Shown here piece by piece: positions 29,561-40,665 of a DNA stretch of 64,000 bases. The stretch lies in contig WPIO01000141.1 of assembly GCA_009760855.2 (NCBI GenBank), positions 866,001 through 930,000 on the forward strand, read 5' to 3'. How positions within the stretch are numbered: position 1 is the stretch's first letter; every line of letters starts with the position of its first letter. This DNA is from Cristatella mucedo (Eukaryota; Bryozoa; Phylactolaemata; Cristatellidae). The notes beneath the pieces were generated by a model that ran no database searches, had not been told where the DNA came from, and was given only the letters and a program-made list of their open reading frames with translations. Made by a program: the position numbers and the translations under genes.

Positions 29561-30150
29561 AAGAGCACTCCTGAGTGCTCACTGCATCAGTGAGAGTATC
29601 AAGGCTGTCGGTCGAGTCTGGGTGCAGATCAAGAAGACCTTAGCCGCAGATTTCAAAAACTTGTCAATGTCAATGCTTTGTAGGTCGCTTGACAAGTTCG
29701 ACATTACCCTGTACATACAAGGGAGCACGAACAGTAAACGAGACCGAACGATGCGATCTGAGAGGGTCAGTGGGCTCTAAACTTTCTCTGCTATTTTTTA
29801 ACGTTAGCATATCGAGTTGAATTTACGTCGGCCTAATATTTCTTTCATTGGCACCTAAGAACCTATTTGAAAGCACGAATAGAAGCTCGAGCAGTAAATC
29901 AGGTTGGTGATTACAAGTTTTAGCTCACAATGATGTTACTGAGCAATTGAAAGTGCTAGAGGGAGTCGCCCATTGGTTCGTGTTTCAGCGATGCAGGCTC
30001 ACCACGCACGCACGGTTGCTGAATCCCTAGAAGACACATTTTTCAGTGACAGGGAAGGAAAAACAATAGCAACGGTAATTACGACCAGTCATTTCGTATT
30101 TTCGACCAGCTATTATTGCTGTTTTTCTCGTCTATCCGTCCTTCCTTGCA
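29561..30150. other. no gene seen
   Basis: No recognised feature between the L2-B copy and the possible exon at 30154. Confidence 0.4.
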
Positions 30151-30153
30151 GGA

Positions 30154-30354
30154 TCAGCAACGTACGAAACCACTCAGCAGGCCGGCGGCGGAAGCCGCGC
30201 CGAGGCTCCGACAGGAGGCAGGCAGGAAGATCCGACCATTGTGTCCAGTCATTCAGTTGTAAAAAAATGAGCTGCAGAGGAAAAGATCAGCAGGGCAAAT
30301 CCCCTACAAAGTTGACCACAGTTTTTGGCGACGATGCCCGGGCTTCCGTTCAGG
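30154..30354 (+). other. possible exon of an unrecognised gene
   Basis: A strong pyrimidine tract ending CTTCCTTGCAG at 30153 is followed by an open segment and a CAG|GTAACG donor at 30354. One frame is open throughout and includes MSCRGKDQQGKSPTKLTTVF; another ends at a stop near 30269 after SSHSVVKK. No family is recognised. Confidence 0.2.
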
Positions 30355-30687
30355 TAACGCCAGCGGAGAGGAAAGGAGGACCAGGGCTGCCGCCTAAGGG
30401 CAGCACCAGTGCACGTGGGGCAGGAGGAGGAGAGGGAGCTACGGAGGTTCCTGCAGCCGCACAAATCGGCACGATGCTCAGCTCAAGACATCGCAGGCAT
30501 CATATCAGAGCGTTGGACAGCTGCAGAGGCACTCATTTCAGCCTAGCAGCATGGTTGACCGGGACCGCAGCGGCTGCTCCGGATGGACTGGCGATGGGCC
30601 AGGCCAACGCATTTTTGTGGAGCAGGCCTGCCATGCTGCAGGCCTCTATGCCTACGCAGTGTGTCGGCAGTGCTGCCGCCTGTCATC

Positions 30688-31809
30688 CTAGTCGCCTTTG
30701 CGCCAAGGCGGCACGCCTACAAGGGTCACGTGGCCTGCCACGGTCACGTTGGCGAGAGGAATGCTGAGGAAGACATAAACGGAGCCGAGCACACCGTCCA
30801 GGGCAGCGGATTCTCCTTTGGCAGGCGGTGACTGCAGAACGGCCACGTCGCTGCCGGCCGGCAGTGGCAGCAACAGGGCGTCTCGTCCAGCAGCTCTCCG
30901 CAGAATGCCAGTCACGTAGGCCGCCTCGTGCAGCACGTACGCCGTGTGCTGGTAGGCGACAAACAAATGCTTGGCCATCTCGTACGTCATCGTGTACGCA
31001 TCGCCGACGCAGTGCTCCGGCAGCAAAGACTCGCCGTATGCCTCCGCTGGCACGTAGTGCACGTGTGCCGGGTCTCGCACCACCCGCACACTGCCGCCGG
31101 CTGCGACCTTGCAGATGATAGCCTTCGCGTGTCGCCGCCGCCCACTCTCCTCTGCCTCCTGCCCGGCAGCGACGTCATCGCCGAACTGTGAAACCAGGGC
31201 GGCCACGAGACGTGGCGGGTTGACTAGGACGGTGTCGCTCGTTCTGACGACGAATCGGGCTGCCGTGCAGTGCGTCAGTGCCCACTTGATGGCGGTCATG
31301 GTGAGGCGGGACGCATCGGCGCCAGCTCGCTCGTCGTCCGGGTACTCTTCCTGCACGACGTCACCGTGTGTGCTGCTCTCGTCGTAGACACGAGCCTGCA
31401 CGCTCTCGTCTGCGACGTCCACGGCCACGACGAAGAGGATGCGCACCACTCTCGGCCTCCACGACTTCGCCACGGCTTCGGACGAGTAGAAGTCTCGCAG
31501 CCTTTGCCGCTGCTCGAAGTGCCCGGGACGCGACGTGATGAGAAGGAGGACGTGTACGAGGCGGTTGCCTCGTGCTCCGCACACGGCCGTGTTGTCGATC
31601 AGGTAGAAGTACATGTGACTGTTAAGCAGCGGTCCCGGTGGCACGGTGATGCCGGTCAGCCTGGGCTGCTTCGGGTCGTCGTCATCGTCGTCTCTGCCGG
31701 TCGCCATCGCGATCAGACGGTTGAGAACCAGTATGGCGAGGAAGGCAGCGACTGCAGCCATCATCGCAGGGCGCTGATACTTGCGCCTCATCAGGCGCCA
31801 GGAGAGCAT
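30688..31809 (-). CDS. GT31 family beta-1,3-galactosyltransferase-like protein, degenerate DXD
   Basis: This is a single intact 373-codon frame, ATG to stop, with no intron. It has the layout of a Golgi type II membrane glycosyltransferase: a basic N-terminus, a membrane anchor at about residues 14-37, an acidic stem (RDDDDDD) and a luminal domain. GT31 landmarks are THGDVVQEEY (about 147-156), the TMTAIKWALTHC helix (170-181), RFVVRTSDTVLVN (185-197), CVGDAYTMTYEMAKHL (267-282) and EAAYVTGIL (295-303). In active enzymes the third landmark carries DDD, but here it is SDT, and the usual EDV before YV is EAA. It may be a divergent enzyme, an inactive homologue or a decaying copy; the intact length argues against simple decay. 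GT31 members build glycoprotein, glycolipid or proteoglycan chains; the acceptor cannot be told. Confidence 0.8.
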   Translation of the reverse strand: MLSWRLMRRKYQRPAMMAAVAAFLAILVLNRLIAMATGRDDDDDDPKQPRLTGITVPPGPLLNSHMYFYLIDNTAVCGARGNRLVHVLLLITSRPGHFEQRQRLRDFYSSEAVAKSWRPRVVRILFVVAVDVADESVQARVYDESSTHGDVVQEEYPDDERAGADASRLTMTAIKWALTHCTAARFVVRTSDTVLVNPPRLVAALVSQFGDDVAAGQEAEESGRRRHAKAIICKVAAGGSVRVVRDPAHVHYVPAEAYGESLLPEHCVGDAYTMTYEMAKHLFVAYQHTAYVLHEAAYVTGILRRAAGRDALLLPLPAGSDVAVLQSPPAKGESAALDGVLGSVYVFLSIPLANVTVAGHVTLVGVPPWRKGD

Positions 31810-31959
31810 TGTCCTGCGTGGTGCTTCCCCGGCGGCTCGGCAGCAGCCAGTAGATCACTACAACGCCACCGAATGCGGCCGGCGAATTACAAGTGGACAG
31901 TTGCCAAGCAGCTTCTGAATCAGACGATCGACCGACCGTGCATACCCAGATCCTCTCAT

Positions 31960-32040
31960 TTAAATACATATAAAGAGTTTTGGTTCTCTTAGAAGGCACT
32001 ATAGAAATGTCTTATTATTATTATTATTATTATTATCATC
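31960..32040 (+). mobile_element. SINE-2/L2-A type 3' stub
   Basis: TTGGTTCTCTTAGAAGGCAC and a (ATT)n(ATC)n tail, upstream of the GT31 gene. Confidence 0.55.
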
Positions 32041-32569
32041 ATCACCATCACTGTAATCAAGAAATTGCTCCGTCCTTCCACACTCTCTCTTTCATCATAT
32101 AGGACACCCTGAGCTTGTGCGGCTGGATTACGAAACTTTTTACTTCGAACTGGTGGTGCTGCCACACGACGGTCAGCATGTACTAGCATTTGATCCCTGT
32201 AAAGGATAAGGAACTGCCTACCACGGTGGTTTGCTACAGATCTTACAAGCTCCCTGGTTTTTTCTTGACTTAACTTCTGCAATTCAATTTTGGCTGGGCT
32301 ACCGATAAAGGCCATTAAACATTACTTTACAAATGCCATTAATGCTACACTAATTTCAACCTCCTTGTGCCTTCAGGTCTTCTATAGAATACGGACTAGC
32401 TGTTCCATTCATTAGCTAGATGCCTACACGTGCAGGGTTAATCAAATTTTCCCCATAAGACCTGCTACCAGAGTAACAGTAGTCCAGAGAGAAGCATGGA
32501 AGCCGGTAAGATCAAACACTAGCCTTTGTTAAAAGCAACAACTAACGAACTAAGAAGAATTGAATCTAC

Positions 32570-33062
32570 TTGAACGGATGCAGCATTCTTTTGAGTACTA
32601 TTTCAAACAGGGAGAAACATAATATGCTAATGACTTCTGAGTTAAAGGCACTGATGGCTTCTAATCGAGTCGAATCAGACCAGCTGAACTCATATATTGA
32701 AACTTCAAAACTGGCTAGTAAGTTCCTGTCTGGTTTTAGAGCTAATCACTCTACTGGATCGGAATTGCTTCGGGTGTATAACGACCTACTTAAGCATGCA
32801 AACTTAGGTAGAGTATCCCTGCTTGTTTTGCTCGATCTTTCGGCAGCTTTTGATACTATCGATCACCAAGTATTTCTCGAGCACCTCTCATCTCGCCTGG
32901 GAATCAGTGGCATGCTCTGCAATGGTTCAGGTCATATCTCAGTGGGAGATTCCAGAGCATTGATGCGAATGGACAAATATCATCCCAGGAACTTCTGATG
33001 CATTTGGTACCGCAGGGGTCTATGCTTGGTCCTGTTCTTTTAAAAGGTTTGTACTCTATCGC
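32570..33062 (+). mobile_element. L2-like reverse transcriptase fragment
   Basis: Encodes SGFRANHSTGSELLRVYNDL and LLDLSAAFDTIDHQVFLEHL, RT motifs of the L2/CR1 group, then a truncated continuation. Confidence 0.85.
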
Positions 33063-33064
33063 TA

Positions 33065-34013
33065 ATAATATCATAATAATAATCATAATAACACACTTGA
33101 TGAAGCACCCTCTGAGAACTCAATCTCTTTCTAGGTGCATCATATATGCTGCAAAGGAAGCATGATTGAATGGCTAGTAATAGCTTGCTCAATAAACAAC
33201 AAGAAAAACATGGTTAGTTAGGGGTGGTATGCATAGGGTCAGCATACAAGTATGGTTAGTGGCAGCATGCACAGTTTCGGCACACGTATGCACATAAAAG
33301 ACGAATACAAGAGACCACTAAACACTGTCATAAATAAGTGTTTTAATTTCTTTTTAAATGTGCTCAAACCAGGGAATGTCGTGATTGAAGTCGAGAGCGA
33401 GTTCCAAGCTTTGGGAGCATACGATCTAAAGGCAGGGTCTCCAATGGCTTTGAGGTTTGTATGAGGTATTGGTAAACAGTTGGATTCCGATAAACGAGAG
33501 GTACAATGTTTAGCCTGGTGGGGGAGTAGATCTGATAGGTAAGCTGGAGCCAAAGAATGGAGGGACCTGAAAGTGAGCGACAAACCTTGAAGTCAATGCA
33601 TTGCTTGACTGGTAGCCAGTGCAGGTCGGCGAGAAGTGGTGTGATGTGGCCACTGCGATGCTCACGACAGACAAGCCTAGCTGCTGAGTTTTGCACCAGC
33701 TGTAATCGCCTGATTGCACATGCTGGAAGGCCAGCAAGCAGTGAGTTACAGAAGTCAAGACGGATGTCACAAATAAACGAACCAACTTAGATGTGGTATC
33801 CCTGTCTAAACAAGCTCGAATTTTAGCAATTTAAAGTAGCTGAAAGTAGGCAGACTTGATTGTGGAGCTTATGTGGCCGTCTAACGAAAGGCCATTTTGA
33901 ACAGGAGACCTTGATTTCGTGTAGATTCAACAGGAGATATGCTGGCTAAGCCGATTTTCAGCGTTAACATTTCCAATTTCCGAATCACACTTGGCTTGCC
34001 CATAACTAGTAAA
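33065..34013 (-). mobile_element. L2-A copy, left arm of an inverted pair
   Basis: (AAT)n tail at the left, 3' UTR, ORF2 C-terminus (33239-33785, minus) and part of the RT up to 34013, where it meets an opposite copy. Confidence 0.9.
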
Positions 34014-34740
34014 CCAAGTGTGATTCAGAAAACAGAAAGGCTGACTCAAAGTCGGCTCTGCCAGCAAATCTCCTGTTGAATCTGCACGCAATCTAAGTGT
34101 CGTGTTCCAAAGTGACCTTTCGTTAGACGACCACATCAGCTCCACAGTGAGGTCTGCCTACTTTCAGCTACATAACATTGCTAAAATTCGGGCTTGTTTA
34201 GATAAGGATAACACATCTAAATTAGTCCGTGCATTTGTGACATCCCGTCTTGACTTCTGTAACTCACTGCTTACTGGCCTACCGGCATGTGCAATCAGGC
34301 GCTTACAGCTCGTGCAAAACTCTGCAGTTAGGCTTGTCTGTCGTGAGCATAAAATGGCCAAATCACACCACCTCTCGCCGACCTGCACTGGCTCCCAGTC
34401 AAGCAACGAATCGACTTCAAGGTTTTGTTGACCACTTTTAAGGTCACTTCATTCTCTGGCTCCAGCCTATCTCTCAGATCTACTCCCGCACTCGGCCAAG
34501 CATCGTAGCACCTGCTTTTCGGAATCCAACAGTTTACCAATGCCTCGTACAAACCTCTAATTCTTTGGAGACCGTACATTTAGTTCGTATGCTCCCAAAG
34601 CCTGCAATCACTCCCGACTTGCGTCAGAACATCCTCTGACTTGACCACAGCAGCAGATCAATTCAGCAAATGTAAAGCGCCTAGAAAGAGATTGAGTTCT
34701 CTGAAAGCGCTTTATCAAGTGCATTATTATTAATGCATCA
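34014..34740 (+). mobile_element. L2-A copy, right arm of an inverted pair
   Basis: Begins AACCAAGTGTGATTCAG, the reverse of the left arm's end, and runs through ORF2 C-terminus to the hairpin and ATTATTATT tail. Lacks part of the 3' UTR. Confidence 0.88.
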
Positions 34741-34744
34741 TAGA

Positions 34745-35215
34745 AACCGGACAGTTGGAATAGGGTCCAAAGGACTAGTTGTCTTCTTTGATTGAGATAT
34801 GAACTTCAGAACGAGTTCACTAATGACCTCCTTGAATGTAGACATTGAGGTGCTGCAAGGAATTGAGGGATAGCATTCTAGGGGGGATGCTGCCATCATA
34901 TGGATGAACTCCCCGATATTATCTATCTTGTGGACAAAGAATCGAGAGAAGCTATCAGCTAAATCATCACAGGGATCGCTAGGTCAGGAGCTAACCTGGG
35001 AGCAGTTGAGGAGATGGTTGATCACCGAAACCAGCATTTTAGGATGGTGCATTTGTGATTCAACTATGTTTTAATAGCAGCTAGACTCGAGCCGATGTGA
35101 TTGCCAGGCACAATCTAGGGTTTCACTTCCTTCAATGCAGATGACACTTAGGTGTAGCTTTGCTTTGATTCCTCCATGCCCTCCAGCAAGTCGAATTATC
35201 TCAACTTCCTTTCTG
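34745..35215 (-). mobile_element. L2-A endonuclease-RT linker fragment
   Basis: The minus frame reads DLADSFSRFFVHKIDNIGEF and ends SPLDPIPT, the linker that precedes the RT domain in L2/CR1 elements. Confidence 0.75.
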
Positions 35216-35289
35216 CATGTACTGACATCTACACATGAATGGCAGCAAACTTTCTAGAACTGAATAAAAAAACAAAATATTAGTTATGG

Positions 35290-36565
35290 TCTAACCAAGC
35301 ATGGTTCAGAAATTAGAAAACCTTCCACTCAAAATCGACTCTGCCAGTTTACCTCCTGTTGAATATGCACATAGCCTATGTCTCCTTTTGAAAAGTGACC
35401 TTTCATTAGATGACCACATCAGCTCCCGAGTCAAGTTTGCTTACTTTCAGCTACACAACACTGCTAAAATGCAGGCCTATTTAGACAGGGATGCGACATC
35501 TAAATAGGTCCATGAATTTGTGACATCTCATCTTGACTTATGTATCTCACTGCTTGCTGGTCTACTGGCCTGCGCAATCAGATGCTTACAGCTGGTGCAA
35601 AACTCTGCAGCTAGGCTTTTCTGTCGTAAGCATCGCAGTTGCCACATCACATCAATTCTCACCGACCTACACTGGCTACCAGTTAAGCAACACATCGACT
35701 TCAAGGTTTTGCCAATCCCTTTTAGGTCCCTTCTTTCTTTGGCTCCAGCCTACCTATCCGATCTACTACCCCACCAGGCTAAGCATCATACTACCCATTT
35801 TTCGGAATCTAAACTGTTTACCAATACCTCGTACAAACCTCCGATCCTTTAGAGACCGTGCATTTCATTATTTGGCTCCAGCCTATCTCTCAGATCTACT
35901 CCCCCACCAGGCCAAGCATCGTACCACCCGCTTTTCGGAATCCAACAGTTTACCAATACCTCGTACAAACCTCAAATCCTTTTGAGACCGTGCGTTTAGC
36001 TCGTATGCTCCCAAAGCCTAGAACTCACTCCCGACTTGCGTCAGAACGTCCACTGACTTGACCACATTTATAAAGAACTTAAAAACACCTATTTATGACA
36101 GCATTTAGTGGGTCCCTGTGATTCGTCCTTCATGTGCTTATGCATGATGACACTGTGCATGCTGCCACTAATGATAATAATAATAATAATAAATAATAAT
36201 AATAATACACTTGATAAAGCGCCCTCAGATAACTCAATCTCTCTCTAGGCGCTTTACATTTGCTGCAAAGGGAAATGCAATTGAATGGTGAGTAAAATCA
36301 TGCTTGAAAAACAAACAAAATGAATAACATGGTTAGGAGTGACATGCACAGGGTCAGCATGCAAATGTGGTTAGTGGCAGCATGCACAGTGTCACTAACC
36401 ACATTTGCATGCTGACCCCATGCATGTCATCCCTAACCATGTTATTCATGTTTTTTATCAAGCATGATATTACTCACCATTCAATTTCGTTTCGCTTTGC
36501 AGCAAATGTAAAGCGCCTAGAAAGAGATTGAGCTCTCTTGAGGGTGCTTTATGAAGTGCATTATT
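35290..36565 (+). mobile_element. L2-A copy with internal 133-bp repeat and a nested L2-A
   Basis: RT end and ORF2 C-terminus, with the [16 protein letters not shown] segment present twice (35741 and 35874). Its 3' UTR is split at 36171 by a minus copy and resumes at 36393, ending in the hairpin and (ATT)n. Confidence 0.88.
36172..36392 (-). mobile_element. L2-A insertion inside another L2-A
   Basis: (AAT)n, hairpin and 3' UTR in reverse, flanked by CACTAA at 36166-36171 and 36393-36398. Confidence 0.88.
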
Positions 36566-36571
36566 ATTATT

Positions 36572-36968
36572 TAGTTCGTACACTCCCAAAGCCTGGAACT
36601 CACTTCCGACTTGACTCACGACATCTCCTGACTTATCCACATTAAAAAAAAACTAAAAACGCCTCTATTTATCGCAGCATTTAGCGGGTCCCTGTAATTC
36701 GTCCTTTGTGTGCTTATGCTTGCTGACACTGCATGCACCCCTAACCAATTTATTGTTATTTATTGAGCATGCTACCACTAACCATTTGATCACACTTCCT
36801 GCTGTGAAAATGCAAACTGCCTAGAAAGAGATTGAGTTCTCTGAAGGCACTTTATTAAGTGTATTATTATTGTTATGTTTAAGCATCATATATGCAAATG
36901 TTAAGTGCGTAGAAGAAGATTGAGTTCTCTAAGGGCGCTATAACAATTGTATTATTATTATTGTTATT
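36572..36968 (+). mobile_element. two L2-A 3' fragments in tandem
   Basis: The first (36572-36870) has the ORF2 end, UTR, hairpin and tail. The second (about 36890-36968) is a hairpin and tail stub. Confidence 0.8.
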
Positions 36969-36969
36969 A

Positions 36970-38215
36970 ATACTGTTTTACTGCATGGGCTTCCGCACTG
37001 CGAGTGACTTCGGGTGAAAGACAGCAGCAATTCGCAGGTCGCAGGTCGAAGCAAACAAGCGTTGCAGTAGCAAAAAGCAAGTCAGCCCAGATGCTGCAGA
37101 GGCTACAGCTGCCGGCGCTGCACCAGCACGCACTCAACATTTGTAGATGCACACTGTATGGCTATCGGGTGACAGAGGGGCCTTTCTAGCGCCGCCATGG
37201 TCCTTCTGCTTTCATCATGAAACTCACTAGACAGCCCGAGGTTTCCGATGGCAGCACGGCAGGTATTCGAGTTCAGGCAAGCAGCGCGGGCTGGCTGCAC
37301 TTACTTACCCCCAACGTCCGGTCTACTATAGGTGCTATTATCAAATGCTCAAAATGTCAAAGCAGCTCACAGTAGTCGAGTTCCAACGTGGCTAGTCTAC
37401 TCACAACTTCGGAGCACGCCGCGAAGGTCGGGAGTAACCTAGGGCGGGCCGCTAGCCGGCCAGGGGTGAAGGCCGCGCGATACCGCCCTCGTTCGCAAGG
37501 AAACCCGGACCTCTTAGGTTAAGGCCAGGTTAGACTGGCGTGGCTTCGCCCTCACGGTTCCACCCACGTCGCATTCTATTGGGCGACCGTCCGCAGCAGC
37601 TTTTCGCTCCTCCACGTACGAGACTGCAGCCTGGCCAGCCCACTAACGGTGGCGAGCATAGATAGCTATGAGGTGGGAGCAATTTTGAAGTCTATCGTAT
37701 TGGCACTCGCAAAAAGAAGACGGCGCAAGCGCAGACGCAAGAAGGGGCGGCGGGGGCCGACAACTCCTCACACTTCTTCTCGTCCTCTGGGGAGCAGCCT
37801 CCGGGGGACTCCGCGAGCGGTGCGGACCTTTACCCAACTTCTTCGTTATATCTTCGGATATTCCACTGGTATTTTCGCTGCGACTGTGCATGAAATTGTA
37901 CGGACATACTTAAGCTGTCCCTGGAACTTTGCAACACCCGGCTAAATGGAGTTGCCAAATAGACCATAGCTCATGCTGCGATCGGCTGGACGACCGAGAC
38001 GGAAGCAGCCTGGCATAGAGCGCCGAATTCCATTGGTCCTTCCTTGACCGATCAATGAGGCCCGAGAATGCTTCTGGACGACAGCTGCCTCGCAGTGGCC
38101 ACTATATACATGTAGCTCCGGTAAAGCGTTCGCAAGACCGAGCACGGGATGTAAATATATACCTTTCCAATCGATGTGAGTTTTCGCTTGCTCTAGTGCA
38201 CCGTCTGCTATCGAG
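36970..38215. other. GC-rich unique region, no gene recognised
   Basis: A plus frame at 37649-37945 (98 codons) is strongly basic (KRRRRKRRRKK) and then TFTQLLRYIFGYSTG. It might be the start of a transposase or an exon, but no family can be assigned. Nothing else was seen. Confidence 0.35.
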
Positions 38216-38870
38216 TAATAATACATTTGTTGCAGCACCTTATAATGTATCTCCGTCTGTAACTCCACAAAGTCATAAAGACCATGTGGGTGTTACGCAG
38301 GAGAGTTTTATGCAGCGCACTCACAGCCTAAGCGGCTTTCGGTACGCATTCGGTAGCCAACAGACTTCGTCTCACATAACAAAGAGAAAGTGGGAAGCAT
38401 AGCAGCGTTAGGAGAGCAGTTGAGGTAGTGAGTAGCATAGAAGTAGCAGTCCAGGACCGCTGAAAAAGATGTGCCGTAGTCGGCAGAGAGCTAAAGCTTC
38501 TGTCGCCAACTGTCTTTAAGCGGAGGAATGGGACAGCTAATGTATTGTCCACACAGGACCTGAGGGCACGAACCGGCTGAAACTGATGCAGCAGCTCAGC
38601 TAGGTATGAAGGAGCCAAGCCGTGGCGGGCCTTGTGGGTCAGCGTAAGAACTTTGCTCTGCATCCTTTGCTCAACCGGCAACCATCCTAACTCCTTCAGC
38701 AAAGGAGACGCGTGCTCAAACCGCTGGGACTTGAAGACCAGTCTTGCAGCCATATTCATAGTCCGCTGTAGTGGCATAATAGCTTTCTTTGGCAGCCCAG
38801 CCAAAAGGGAATTACAAGAGAGAACTCAATCTCTTTCCTACGCACTTTGCATTTGCTGCAAGCGAAAAAG
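38216..38870 (-). mobile_element. L2-A stub split by an L2-B copy
   Basis: AATAATACATTTG...AGCACC at 38216-38245 and GAGAACTCAATCTCTTTCC at 38818-38870 are the two halves of an L2-A 3' end. Confidence 0.7.
38246..38816 (-). mobile_element. L2-B 3' part
   Basis: 3' hairpin end at 38246, then ORF2 C-terminus in reverse (AGLPKKAIMPLQ at the right end). A 40-codon internal deletion compared with the 27-kb copy. Confidence 0.88.
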
Positions 38871-39560
38871 TGGCAGACTCCTACCGTGCGATCTTACCTC
38901 CATTAGTAGCAAACTTCAACACGTCTTGTTGGTGACCCACCAGGATCCCCACAAGCTATATTCGGAAATTTTAAAAAAGGACCTGCTCAGCATTAGGTGC
39001 GTTGTCATTTTTTGTCGATACCTGTAACCGGAACTAGAGGGATGAGCTATTTCCCGCTCGACTTACGCTGACCAAGTCGAACTAGGCCGCTAGCCTCGGG
39101 ACTGTCGCAGTGCTTCTAGCGCCCGAGGAACGACCGCTCTTTGTAATGAAAATCTTTTAGCCAAAAACAGATAAGGAACTAAACAATACTACTGGAGAAC
39201 TTAAGGTAGATGGCTTATTTGCTGAAGGAGCAACGACGGCTTCCATTTGATCAACGGACCCAGAGCTAAATGCTTACACTGACCTAAAAGCTGTAGCTTA
39301 CCGAAGGGGCGCATATGTCACCCCTAACCTTGTTACCTTGACCGAAGGCGCGCATATGTCTCAGGCCGCTGAATCAGCGGGCGCTCTAAAAAATCGGCGC
39401 CGAATTGTGGGGGGCGAGCGCCATCTGAATAGTTCGTCCTAAGCTGTACAATATCCTTGGAACGCCACAGCCTAAAAGGCACTCCATAGCTTGGGTCCTC
39501 CACAAATAGCGGATCTGCTGGACTAGTTTCAGCCTACTCGTGCCCCCAAGTCCACAATAT
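38871..39560. other. no gene seen
   Basis: No recognised coding, RNA or repeat. A CGCATATGTC block occurs twice (about 39309 and 39352). Confidence 0.4.
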
Positions 39561-39564
39561 ACAG

Positions 39565-39960
39565 CGAATTAGTTGTTAAATTCATCCGCCTAAACACTTT
39601 CCGCGACAGAAGCTTTTATTTTGAATGCCCTAGACTTTGGAGTTCACTTCCGAAATTCCTACTCCACAACGTTTACTCTCCTACTGCCGACTGCGGCCCT
39701 ATCTTTCTCAGCCTTTCCGAGCCGCTAATACCATGCTGTTCACTTCCCCAGCAGCTCTGCTGACATCTTCTCTCTTGCTGCGGTCTGAGTTAAATCCGTT
39801 CCAGACTTTCCGCCCTGCTACTTCCAGGCAATTCACGGCCGCGATTGCTCCCCTTAATCAACTGCGCTTTTCGCTTACTCTTTGTTTCGTAAGATGAAGT
39901 CCATTATTAGGTAATTTAGGCGCATCGAAAGTCGCCTTGACCTTGAGTGAGCTATAGAAA
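39565..39960 (+). mobile_element. diverged L2-B-like 3' part
   Basis: Order and motifs follow L2-B (GAAGCTTTTATTTTGAATGC, CTTTGGAGTTCACTTCC, TACTCTTTGTTTCGTAAGAT) with heavy divergence. Confidence 0.55.
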
Positions 39961-40249
39961 CCTCTGCAGCATAACAAAGGCTTAGTCTTTTTGGCTTTGT
40001 GAAGACGCATGAGTACACGCACGCGCTTTCGAGTGCAAATACTTCAGCTTTCCGAAAATTGGGTAAACAATTTTTTAAAGCTCGTCTAATTGATTCTTTT
40101 TTGACTGGTATAAGGTTACCATTTGTTGTAAAATAAGCGAAATTATTTTTTTGGAGAACCATCGAGCTTCTACGGTGAACCTTTGACGCAAAGCGCGGCG
40201 GTCCATCTCCATAGCCGTGCACCGCCAAGCCCAGAAAGACGGTAAACAT
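39875..40249 (-). other. unrecognised 124-codon frame
   Basis: Open frame with AYFTTNGNLIPVKKESIRRA. It overlaps the L2-B-like fragment at its 3' end and adjoins an L2-A copy. No family recognised; may be part of an unknown element. Confidence 0.2.
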
Positions 40250-40665
40250 AGTTTACCTGTTTACCAATTCCTCGTGCAAACCTAAAATTCCTGGGAGACC
40301 GAACATTTAGTTCGTATCCGTTCTAAAGCCTGGATCTCACTCCAGACTTCCGGCGCGACACCTTCAGACTCCTCCACATTTAAAAAAGAAACTAAAAACG
40401 CACGTATTTATCGCAGCATTTAGAGAGCCCCTGTGATTCGTCCTTCATGTGCTTATGCGTGCTGACACTGCGCACGCTGCCACTAACCATACTTGCATGC
40501 TGACCCCTATGCATGTCACCCCTATCCATGTTATTCTTGTTGTTTATTAAGCATGCTACCACTAACCATTCGATTGTGCTTTCTTTGTAGCCATTGCAAA
40601 GCACCTAGATATAGATTGAGTTCTCTGAGGGGAGCTTTATCAAATGTATTATTATTAGTAATAGT
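40238..40665 (+). mobile_element. L2-A 3' part
   Basis: ORF2 end, 3' UTR (GCATGCTGACCCC), hairpin and (ATT)n tail, bordering the AT-rich island. Confidence 0.85.

Noticed and set aside
29973-30767. 264-codon plus frame
   Set aside because: Its second half overlaps the GT31 gene antisense and its composition is not protein-like. Only the segment with splice signals (30154-30354) is kept as a weak candidate.
31270-31992. 240-codon plus frame opposite GT31
   Set aside because: Antisense shadow of the GT31 coding sequence; no domain recognised.
32060-32330. 108-codon minus frame as a gene
   Set aside because: Its right end is antisense to an L2-B-like LAGLP motif (plus 32275-32315), so it is probably a decayed retroelement shadow.
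37400-37640. rRNA or spliced-leader RNA gene in the GC-rich block
   Set aside because: No 5S, 5.8S, 18S or 28S signature and no recognisable leader, donor and Sm-site arrangement.
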